NCBI RefSeq assembly: GCF_002029255.1
Contig: NZ_MZGT01000004.1
Location: forward strand, 62,001-126,000
Source: Clostridium chromiireducens
Lineage (GTDB): Bacteria > Bacillota > Clostridia > Clostridiales > Clostridiaceae
Direction of reading: 5' to 3'
DNA: 64,000 nt
Positions 57,041-64,000 of this stretch are shown here, piece by piece. Each line of letters opens with the position of its first letter. Position 1 is the stretch's first letter. The notes beneath the pieces are model-generated. The model saw only the letters and a list, made by a program, of their open reading frames with translations. It searched no databases and had not been told where the DNA came from. The translations under genes and the position numbers were made by a program.

Positions 57041-58213
57041 AGTGTAATGCTTATCTACAGTAATTACGCAGTTATAGGATGGATGATATTTTTTTACGCC
57101 ATCAGATATTAACTTTGCAAGTTCATCATCTGATATAGGGGATACCTTTGATGGTTCTATAACCACATCAAAAATTAAATTTTTAACCTCACCTTCACCT
57201 ACTACTCTAAAGTCATGTATTGAATCGATGTAATCATATTTCTTTATTATAGATAGAATTTCGTCGTAGGCTGATTTAACTTCGCCTTCAATAACGCATA
57301 TAGGATCAATATGTATTACTAAATAGATTCTAAGGGCTTTTGAAATTTCTCTTTCTGCTTTATCTATAATTTCATGAATAGCTACAACGCTGATATCACT
57401 TGGTATTTCAGCATGAATTGACGCCATGCATTTACCTGGGCCATAATTGTGAATAATTAGATCATGCGTACCAAGTATGTTATCATAAGAGGTTACCATT
57501 TCTGTAATAGAATTAACGAGTTCATCATCTGGTGCCTCACCTAAAAGAGGGTTTATAGTATCTCTGACTAGATTAAAACCAGAGTAAACTATAAATAGTG
57601 CTACAATCATTCCGATATAAGCGTCAATTGGAAAGGTAGTGAATTTAGCTGCTAAAAATGATATCACAACACAAGTGGAAGTAAATACATCACCTAAGGC
57701 ATCTGTAGATGATGCTTTTAATGCAGCAGAATTAATTTTTTCACCCATAAACTTATTGAACCTTGAAAGCCAAACTTTAAAAAAGATTGATACAAAAAGT
57801 AATAAAAAAGGAACCAGTTCAAAAGTAACAGGAGTTGGATTTACAATTCTTTCGAAGGATGATTTAATAAATTGAATTCCAACTAACATTACCATGAAAG
57901 CGACAATTAGAGCAGAAAGATACTCAATTCTTCCATGACCGAAGGGATGCTCTCTATCTGCTGGTTTATTTGAAAGTTTAAAACCTAAAATAGTAATTAA
58001 AGAAGAGGCGGCATCAGAAAGGTTATTAAAAGCATCAGCCATAATAGCTATACTTGAAACAATCATTCCAACAGAAAGTTTTATAATAAATAAAATTACA
58101 TTTAGTAATATTCCAACTATTCCTCCAATTACACCATAGGCATTTCTAACTTTATCATCTTTAACGTTAGAATTATCCTTTATAAATCTGTGAACAATAA
58201 AATTAAAAAACAT
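57038..58213 (-). CDS. Cation diffusion facilitator transporter, Mn/Fe-type site
   Basis: The 391-residue protein has six membrane segments (residues about 25-225) and a C-terminal cytoplasmic domain, slightly extended with a second ferredoxin-like part (about 300-390). The metal site in segment 2 is NNLSD and in segment 5 DALGD, i.e. NxxxD with DxxxD. This is the combination of manganese exporters rather than the HxxxD of zinc transporters. It should export Mn(II) or Fe(II) against protons. Convergent with the ABC operon; the palindrome copy G supplies its stop codon. Confidence 0.88.
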   Translation of the reverse strand: MFFNFIVHRFIKDNSNVKDDKVRNAYGVIGGIVGILLNVILFIIKLSVGMIVSSIAIMADAFNNLSDAASSLITILGFKLSNKPADREHPFGHGRIEYLSALIVAFMVMLVGIQFIKSSFERIVNPTPVTFELVPFLLLFVSIFFKVWLSRFNKFMGEKINSAALKASSTDALGDVFTSTCVVISFLAAKFTTFPIDAYIGMIVALFIVYSGFNLVRDTINPLLGEAPDDELVNSITEMVTSYDNILGTHDLIIHNYGPGKCMASIHAEIPSDISVVAIHEIIDKAEREISKALRIYLVIHIDPICVIEGEVKSAYDEILSIIKKYDYIDSIHDFRVVGEGEVKNLIFDVVIEPSKVSPISDDELAKLISDGVKKYHPSYNCVITVDKHYT

Positions 58214-58575
58214 TTAAGACACTCCAATCTTCTATATCAATAATTACCAAAAAGGAATATAATCATTATATTAAGGCATATTAGAAAAAATAACAAGTTA
58301 CGTGAATCTATTTTATGCTGTACTATATTTCTATATTCATTTAATATTTTAATTTTGATGAAGTATGTATATTTATTATATATAAATGCATATTTAATAA
58401 TTTTGATATTGTAATTATATGTTGAAAAAACTTTAGAGTAGGAGCATTTTTTTATGTAATAGAGTATTTCTGGAGTTTATTAATATATATTTTATTCATT
58501 TTATGTATATTCTAAGTTTATAGTCTTAGCTGACTGTGTTATAATTATATAGAAAATATTCAAGGGGGCAGTTTT
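58214..58575. other. Divergent region between CDF and dapA
   Basis: This AT-rich stretch carries both promoters. TTATAG with TATAAT 16 bases later (near 58518-58545) may be the dapA promoter. There is no lysine riboswitch and no yybP-ykoY (manganese) riboswitch that I can see. Confidence 0.4.
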
Positions 58576-59460
58576 ATGAAGGATATTATATTTACTGGTG
58601 CGGCAGTCGCAATTGTTACACCTTTTACAGAAGATGGAATAAATTTCTCTGAATTAAAAAAGTTAATTGACTTTAATATAGAGAATGGAAGTGATGCAAT
58701 CGTAATTGCAGGAACTACAGGTGAATCTTCAACTATGACTGATGAAGAGCATAAGGAAGTTATTAAATTTACAGTTGAGTATGTAAATAAAAGAGTTCCT
58801 GTTATTGCAGGTACAGGTTCTAATGATACTATTTATGCAGTAGAATTATCAAAGTATGCTGAGAATGTTGGTGCTGATGCACTTTTACTAGTTACACCAT
58901 ACTATAACAAAGCTACTCAGAGTGGTTTAATCAAACACTATAATTATATTGCAGACAGAGTTAATATTCCGATTATTTTATATAATGTACCATCAAGAAC
59001 AGGAGTTAATATATCACCTGAAACATATGCTGAATTAGCTAAGCATCCGCGCATAGTTGCTACAAAAGAAGCAAGTGGAGATCTTTCAGCTATTGCAAAA
59101 ATAAAAGCTCTTTGCGGCGATGAACTTAATATTTATTCAGGAAATGATGACCAAATACTTCCTATATTATCTCTTGGAGGAAAAGGTGTTATTTCAGTTT
59201 TATCAAATATTATGCCTAAGGAAGCTCATGATATTTGTAGCTTATATGTTGAAGGTAAAGTTGAAGAAAGCTGTGAACTTCAAACAAAATACTTAGATCT
59301 TATTAACACATTATTTATAGAAGTGAATCCAATTCCAGTAAAAACAGCGTTGGGGCTTATGGGATATAATGTTGGACCGCTTAGAATGCCATTATTCCCT
59401 ATGGAAGGTAAGAATTTAGAAATATTAAAAGAACAACTTTCTAAAAATGAGCTTATATAG
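58576..59460 (+). CDS. dapA: 4-hydroxy-tetrahydrodipicolinate synthase
   Basis: The 294-residue TIM barrel condenses pyruvate with aspartate semialdehyde, the first step of the diaminopimelate/lysine branch. The Schiff-base lysine is K164 in ATKEASGD; T47 and T48 in AGTTGES, Y136 in LYNVPSRTG and R141 complete the active site. AAGGGGG precedes the ATG. It is monocistronic with its own terminator, distant from lysA in this window. Confidence 0.95.
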   Translation: MKDIIFTGAAVAIVTPFTEDGINFSELKKLIDFNIENGSDAIVIAGTTGESSTMTDEEHKEVIKFTVEYVNKRVPVIAGTGSNDTIYAVELSKYAENVGADALLLVTPYYNKATQSGLIKHYNYIADRVNIPIILYNVPSRTGVNISPETYAELAKHPRIVATKEASGDLSAIAKIKALCGDELNIYSGNDDQILPILSLGGKGVISVLSNIMPKEAHDICSLYVEGKVEESCELQTKYLDLINTLFIEVNPIPVKTALGLMGYNVGPLRMPLFPMEGKNLEILKEQLSKNELI

Positions 59461-59526
59461 ATTTATTGCATAGATAAATAAGTTGAAAATTATGTTTTAG
59501 AACAATAGAATTAATATTTATTAAAA

Positions 59527-59566
59527 AAGGACGCTTTGATGTTATAAAATTAAGCGTTCTTTTTTG
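59527..59566 (+). terminator. Terminator after dapA
   Basis: AAGGACGCTT (59527-59536) pairs with AAGCGTTCTT (59552-59561) with one G-T pair, then T residues. Confidence 0.75.
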
Positions 59567-59745
59567 AACTAAAATATTTTGTATATTGTATCTGAACTAA
59601 AATTTAGATGTATTCACACTTTAAAATAAGAACGAATAAAATATTTCTTTAAAAATATAAAAAGTTTTAGAAAAACTATGTAAATATTAAATTTAAATCA
59701 TATATCCTATATAGAATATTAATTTGTATGGGAGTGTGTTGAAAA

Positions 59746-60663
59746 ATGAAAGAAAGAAAAATTGTTAAATTAAGAGTTGATATGTATGAAGATACTAAAT
59801 CTAAAATAATAGATAAAATGAATGAAAGGGATCTTATTCACTATATTTGGATTAGGCTTATTGCTTTAGCTGGAAAGGTAAATTTAAAAGGGGAGTTATT
59901 TTTATCTAGAAATATTCCATATACACTAGAGACTTTAGCTATAGAATTTAATAGAGAGGCTATACAAGTAAAATTAGTTTTAGAAGTATTAATAGACTTA
60001 GAAATGCTTGAATTTACTGAAGATAATATTTATAAAGTAAAAAACTTTGCAAAACATCAAAATATTAAAGTAAATGAGAAAGTTAAAGAAAAAGATATTG
60101 TGGAAAAAGAAAAGGGCTCTGATGAGAATGAAGAGAATCTTAAAGAAAATCTAATGATCATTGATTCAAAGACTAGTAAGTATAAAAGTATTGATGAAAT
60201 TATTAAGAATAAAACTTCTGAAATCGAAGAAAAGAATATAGTAATTTCTAGAGAAGCAATAAATAATGACGATGATGAGAATAATAGTAATAACTTTAAT
60301 GAATATAGAGAAAATCCTGTTGGCATAAATTCTGAGTTTATAGTTACAAATAGTATGCTGAATGAAGCACACATAAATAATGATAATATGATAAGAACTG
60401 AGAAAATCAGTGATAATGAAATTATAAACATTAACATGAATACTCTAAATAATAAAAACATCAATGAAAATAATGTACATTCAAGCATTCCAACATCCTT
60501 ACAAAAGAGAAAGAAGAAGAATAAAAGCAGAGGAAAATCTAAGGATAAAGGTAATGTCAATGAGATTAATTTCAATCAAGATGAGGAAGAAATAGTGGAA
60601 TTTCATTCAGGAGATATACCTTTAGGTGAAGGCGAAAAGGTAGTTATGGCATTTAGTATGTAA
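59746..60663 (+). CDS. Protein with a phage-replisome-organizer-like N-terminal domain
   Basis: In this 305-residue protein, residues 1-105 form a winged-helix-like domain resembling Phage_rep_org_N/DnaD N-termini (KIVKLRVDMYEDTKSKIIDKM, HYIWIRLIALAGKVNLKGELFLSRN, LEVLIDLEMLEF). Residues 110-270 are low-complexity, rich in Asn, Glu, Lys and Ile. A basic patch KRKKKNKSRGKSKDKG (about 252-267) is followed by an acidic end. No helicase-loader DnaD C-terminal domain is visible. There are no other phage genes nearby. Its role, perhaps in DNA replication, is inference. GGGAGTG precedes the ATG. Confidence 0.6.
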   Translation: MKERKIVKLRVDMYEDTKSKIIDKMNERDLIHYIWIRLIALAGKVNLKGELFLSRNIPYTLETLAIEFNREAIQVKLVLEVLIDLEMLEFTEDNIYKVKNFAKHQNIKVNEKVKEKDIVEKEKGSDENEENLKENLMIIDSKTSKYKSIDEIIKNKTSEIEEKNIVISREAINNDDDENNSNNFNEYRENPVGINSEFIVTNSMLNEAHINNDNMIRTEKISDNEIININMNTLNNKNINENNVHSSIPTSLQKRKKKNKSRGKSKDKGNVNEINFNQDEEEIVEFHSGDIPLGEGEKVVMAFSM

Positions 60664-60821
60664 TCATTAGCTTAATTAAAATAATATAAAATTTTCTAGA
60701 GAAGCAAACATAGAAAGTATGCATTATTTTCTAAAAAGGTATATAATATTAAAAGTGAATTCAATATTGTTTAATATTTTATATGAAAAATTTAATTTAT
60801 GTAGGGAGAGATAATAACTAT

Positions 60822-62108
60822 ATGAATAACGCGCAAGAATTATTAGATTTTATAAATAAGGGTAAGACTGCTTTTCAAAGTACTTATGAAATTAAAGATA
60901 TCTTAGATAAGCAAGGTTATACAGAGATTAAAGAAGAAGATAAATGGGAGTTAAAGAAGGGTGGAAAACACTATATTATAAAAAACGACTCTGCATTAAT
61001 TGCCTTTGAAATAGGAAATGGTGATATTGAAAAAGATGGATTCAGATTAATAGGAGCACATACTGACTCGCCTGGATTTAGAATAAAGCCAAATCCAGAA
61101 ATGAAGGTTGAAGGACATTACGTTAAGTTAAATACTGAGGTCTATGGTGGTCCAATACTAAGTACTTGGTTTGACAGACCTTTAAGCATAGCGGGAAGAG
61201 TAACCTTAAAGGGGGAAAATCCATTCAATCCAAAGGTCGAATTATTAGATGTAAACAAGCCAATTTTAATTATTCCTAATTTAGCAATACATATGAATAG
61301 AAGCGTAAATGAGGGATATGAATATAATAAGCAAAAAGACACCTTACCAATGCTTGCATTAGTTGAAGATAAGTTAGAAAAGGATAATTATTTAATTAAC
61401 TTAATAGCAGAAACTTTAAAGGTAGATTCGAGCGATATATTAGACTTTGATTTATTTTTGTACGAGTATGCAGAAGGTATGCTAATTGGTCTAAATGATG
61501 AATTTATATCATGCGGAAGACTGGATGACTTATGGATGGTATTTGCAGGATTAAAAGCTTTAATAAGCAGCAATCAAATTAAAGCAACTAAAGTGTTAGT
61601 AGCTTTAGATAACGAGGAAATAGGAAGTTTAACATCTCAAGGTGCCAATTCATCAATTTTAGAAAATATTTTAGAGAGAATAACTTTAGGCCTTGAAAAA
61701 GATAGAGAAGATTTTAAAAGAGCATTAAGTAATTCAATAATGATTTCAGCAGATTTAGCCCATGCAATACACCCAAATTATACAGAAAAATGTGATCCTA
61801 CAAATAAACCGATGTTAGGAATGGGTCCTGTTCTTAAAATAGCAGCAGGAGGAAGTTATTCAACAGATAGTTATGCAAGTGCAGTCTTTAAAGGAATCTG
61901 TGAAAAAGCTGAAGTTCCATGTCAAGTGTTTGTAAATAGATCTGATTTAAGGGGAGGAACAACTATTGGTCCTATTACAGCATCAAAGTTGAATATACCA
62001 GTAATAGATATGGGTGCCCCATTATTAAGTATGCATTCAATAAGAGAATTAGCGACTGTAAAGGATAATGAATATACAATTAAAGCATTTACTGAATTCT
62101 TTAACTAA
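60822..62108 (+). CDS. M18-family aminopeptidase
   Basis: The 428-residue zinc aminopeptidase of the aspartyl/aminopeptidase I family has metal and catalytic motifs LIGAHTDSPGFRIKP, LDNEEIGSLTSQGA, SADLAHAIHPNY and DMGAPLLSMHSIRE. It removes N-terminal residues from peptides in the cytoplasm. I prefer ATG 60822, preceded by GGGAGAG, over the in-frame ATG at 60783, which has no ribosome site. It stands alone, followed by two palindrome copies. Confidence 0.92.
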   Translation: MNNAQELLDFINKGKTAFQSTYEIKDILDKQGYTEIKEEDKWELKKGGKHYIIKNDSALIAFEIGNGDIEKDGFRLIGAHTDSPGFRIKPNPEMKVEGHYVKLNTEVYGGPILSTWFDRPLSIAGRVTLKGENPFNPKVELLDVNKPILIIPNLAIHMNRSVNEGYEYNKQKDTLPMLALVEDKLEKDNYLINLIAETLKVDSSDILDFDLFLYEYAEGMLIGLNDEFISCGRLDDLWMVFAGLKALISSNQIKATKVLVALDNEEIGSLTSQGANSSILENILERITLGLEKDREDFKRALSNSIMISADLAHAIHPNYTEKCDPTNKPMLGMGPVLKIAAGGSYSTDSYASAVFKGICEKAEVPCQVFVNRSDLRGGTTIGPITASKLNIPVIDMGAPLLSMHSIRELATVKDNEYTIKAFTEFFN

Positions 62109-62130
62109 ATCTATTCTTGAATTTGAATAA

Positions 62131-62338
62131 TAACTTACCGAAAGAGAATATACTCTGTTACTCGATTGCCAGAAAATATAACTACGGATTTCTAACAGTA
62201 CAAAAGTTGCACTATTCCTGCTTGTTCCTTAGGCAAGCTAATAACAAGCAGGAATGGAACAACTCTTACTGAAGAAATACTTGTAGTTTTATTTTAAATG
62301 CAACACTGCGTAAAAGAGTATATTCTCTTTCTGATTAA
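62131..62338 (+). repeat. Dispersed long-palindrome element, copy H
   Basis: The core is TTGCACT (62207-62213) facing GGAACAAC (62256-62263), the C to T change giving a G-T pair. Inner arms ATTCCTGCTTG and CAAGCAGGAAT are perfect and differ from all other copies. ATTTCT/AGAAAT and CAGTA/TACTG lie below, the box pair is GATTGC/GCAACAC, and the base AAAGAGAATATACTC pairs with GAGTATATTCTCTTT. Confidence 0.87.
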
Positions 62339-62480
62339 ATATATATCAAAATATGAATATTATTTAAAACTAGTAATGATAGTTGAAATTTAGTAAGACA
62401 TGGATTTACCTTTTTATTTTAGGTTTTATAAAATTGTTAAGTTTCTTGAAATTGTCTGTATGGTATTCGAACAACTCAAA

Positions 62481-62697
62481 TATAAAAATATTGCTAGAAT
62501 ATACATCACTTGAAGTTTACTGCTAATCTAGAAAGAGACTATATGTTTTTGCGCAGTGTTCATTAGAAGATTTGGCTGGTTGTGATTCTTAGAATCACCC
62601 AGCAAAATATTCAAAGAACCGAAGCAAACACATATAGTCTCTTTCGGTTATCTATCAGTAAACTTAAAGTATTATAAGATAGCAAGTATTTTTATAT
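62481..62697 (-). repeat. Dispersed long-palindrome element, copy I (reverse, internally deleted)
   Basis: On the minus strand it has the long-subtype base (AAAATACTTGC; partner GCAATATTTTT), ACTTAAGTTTACTG with CAGTAAACTTCAAGT, AAAGAGACTATATGT with ACATATAGTCTCTTT and GGTTC with GAACACTGCGC, then a shortened tip GCTGGGTGATTCT/AGAATCACAACCAGC with the 2-base bulge. The core TTGCACC/GGAACAAC is deleted. It is in opposite orientation to copy H, 140 bases away. Confidence 0.82.
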
Positions 62698-62782
62698 TAA
62701 TAGAATAGTTTTTAAAGTTTTGGTAAAAATATCTCTATTGAGCAATTGTTTTTTATGTTGTATGGAGAAGGGAGTTTTTTAC

Positions 62783-64000
62783 TTGAAAGGAAATAATTCT
62801 TATGGAGTAAGAAAGAATGTTTTAAAAGAGCTTGCAGAGGGATTTTCTTGCATCCATGATAACTTTAAGTATTTTAGTAAGTTATCTAAAGATGGTTACA
62901 AAGTACTTGGAGCGTCTGAATGGCTTCTTGATAATATATATTTAATTGAAAAAGAGTATAAAGCAATAAAAGTTGAGATGCCTATAGATTATTTTAAAGG
63001 ACTATCTTCTGTAGGTGAAAGTAATTATAATAGATTCGATAATGAAAGAAATGATGATGAAGAGCAGGTTCCGCGTATATTTGCGATAGCTAAGGATTAT
63101 ATAAATGATAAGAATACAATAAATTGCGATAAGTTGATATCTTATATAAACGGGCTTCAGGGAAATGAGTTAAATTCAGATAATAAGGAAGCCGCGTTTA
63201 CTATGGGCGAATTATGGGCATTTCCGTTAATGCTTAAAATATCAATCATAATAAATTTATCTAAATATACAGAAGAACTCGTTAGTATTCAAAAAGAAAT
63301 CATAAAAGGAAAAGATGTAGCTGAAAATATTATAGATGCTATTAATAATAATGAATATGACAATGTAATTGACGATATAGTTGCTGAATGTGGAAATGTT
63401 AGTGATTTGTTTTTGAGGGAGTTCTTTAGTGTTTTAAGAGACAATTCAATAGATGATGAAAGAGTAAATAATCTAATAGAGACGAAATGGAAAATAGATT
63501 TAGATAATAATAAAATCAAAAGTGATTTAAGGGAAGAAGTCCTAGAACGGAATATAGGAGATTATATAACTTCAATAAGAAAAATTGAGGGAATAAGCTG
63601 GCGTAAATTTTTTGAAAGCACATCTTTAGTTGAACAGATATTAAAAAAGGATCCTGAGGATGTATATAATAGTATGGATTTTGCAACTAAGGATTATTAT
63701 AGGCATAAACTTGAGGAGTTGGCTAAGACCAGTGGAATTAACGAAATTGGCCTAGCAAACAATATTCTGAGCATTGCACAAAACTGTAAAAATAATAAGG
63801 AAGAAAGATTTAAGTGTCATATAGGATATTACCTAATAGATAATGGTATAAATAAGTTAAAAGAATACGGTGTAAATATAAAATCTACAATCTCTGAAAA
63901 TACATATGTAGCCTTAAATATATTTGGAACACTATTGTTAAGTTTTCTTATTTTGTTTGTTGGAAGTTTATTAGGCGTGCGATATACTAGAGCTCAATAC
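62783..64000 (+). CDS. N-terminal part of a cyclic beta-1,2-glucan synthase-like protein (partial)
   Basis: The frame is open from TTG 62783 (GAGAAGGGAG upstream) to the window end, 406 codons. The N-terminal pattern SEWLLDNIYLIEKEYKAI, VPRIFAIAKDYIND and FTMGELWAFPLMLKISII matches the start of the NdvB/ChvB-type glycosyltransferase-phosphorylase proteins (GH94 group). Hydrophobic residues near the end (TYVALNIFGTLLLSFLILFVGSLLG) start the membrane region. The full protein is probably over 2,500 residues. It would make or process cyclic or linear beta-1,2-glucan. Confidence 0.75.
   Translation, partial: MKGNNSYGVRKNVLKELAEGFSCIHDNFKYFSKLSKDGYKVLGASEWLLDNIYLIEKEYKAIKVEMPIDYFKGLSSVGESNYNRFDNERNDDEEQVPRIFAIAKDYINDKNTINCDKLISYINGLQGNELNSDNKEAAFTMGELWAFPLMLKISIIINLSKYTEELVSIQKEIIKGKDVAENIIDAINNNEYDNVIDDIVAECGNVSDLFLREFFSVLRDNSIDDERVNNLIETKWKIDLDNNKIKSDLREEVLERNIGDYITSIRKIEGISWRKFFESTSLVEQILKKDPEDVYNSMDFATKDYYRHKLEELAKTSGINEIGLANNILSIAQNCKNNKEERFKCHIGYYLIDNGINKLKEYGVNIKSTISENTYVALNIFGTLLLSFLILFVGSLLGVRYTRAQY

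Noticed and set aside
18109..62697. Palindrome family as a CRISPR array or as integron attC sites
   Set aside because: Copies are kilobases apart without spacers, so not CRISPR. The conserved boxes do not fit the attC RYYYAAC/GTTRRRY pattern and no integrase is present.
18109..62697. Palindrome family as simple transcription terminators
   Set aside because: Only the long subtype (C, D, I) ends in a T tract. The size, conserved internal loops and cases overlapping stop codons go beyond terminators, though termination may be a side effect.

Overview
The window is 64 kb of AT-rich, low-G+C chromosome from a spore-forming, motile, anaerobic Clostridium. A solventogenic Clostridium of the C. beijerinckii type is my best guess from overall gene style; the species is inference. 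Supporting signs are strong AGGAGG ribosome-binding sites with frequent TTG/GTG starts, a spore-photolyase-like radical SAM gene, a coat-type manganese catalase, a flagellar stator pair with a full chemotaxis cluster, and a lysine riboswitch ahead of lysA. I see no rRNA, tRNA or CRISPR array.

Layout. 1-1.45 kb is a scarred zone: a decayed DDE transposase, a small choline-binding-type repeat protein and a phage-like mini-ORF. 1.45-4.3 kb carries a small membrane protein, manganese catalase and a GH1 beta-glucosidase. 4.8-18.1 kb is a motility and chemotaxis block: motA, motB, cheA, MCP, cheR, cheB, cheY, cheW, MCP, a receiver-first histidine kinase and a stand-alone receiver, with one NarL-type regulator reversed inside it. 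18.4-22.2 kb, on the minus strand, is a second phosphorelay (receiver protein, Cache-PAS hybrid kinase, separate HPt). 22.6-31.9 kb is a mixed plus-strand set: SPL-like radical SAM, WYL regulator, a GGDEF remnant, tautomerase, nitrilase-type amidase, CPBP protease, M20 amidohydrolase, metallophosphoesterase and a PAS-GGDEF-HD-GYP protein. 32.3-35.5 kb is a copper operon (csoR, copA, copZ) with promoter and operator visible. 36-44.9 kb holds an AlaX-like editing protein, a CmpB-like membrane protein, an aminotransferase, an MCP without a sensor domain, a DUF4097/DUF1700 pair and a noncoding stretch with a DnaA-box cluster. 45-53.7 kb has lysine-riboswitch-lysA, two tandem type I signal peptidases, a DUF3006 protein, ftsH and a HelD-like helicase. 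54.1-56.8 kb is a polar amino acid ABC transporter behind a structured leader RNA. 57-64 kb has a CDF metal transporter, dapA, a replisome-organizer-like protein, an M18 aminopeptidase and the 5' part of a cyclic beta-1,2-glucan synthase-like gene that runs off the window.

The most unusual feature is a dispersed family of very long imperfect palindromes between genes, mostly just after stop codons: about nine copies between 18.1 and 62.7 kb, plus solo ends. Their stems differ in sequence from copy to copy but stay self-complementary, while a few short asymmetric boxes and bulges are nearly invariant (TTGCACC facing GGAACAAC around a CA/AA internal loop, and GCTTG facing CAAGC). Conservation of structure rather than sequence suggests a structured RNA or a single-stranded-DNA hairpin substrate. 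I do not recognise the family. Two other structured RNA candidates stand out: a 31-bp stem before cheA in which every departure from Watson-Crick pairing is a G-U wobble, and the leader before the amino acid transporter, which begins at the predicted start site of a near-consensus promoter.
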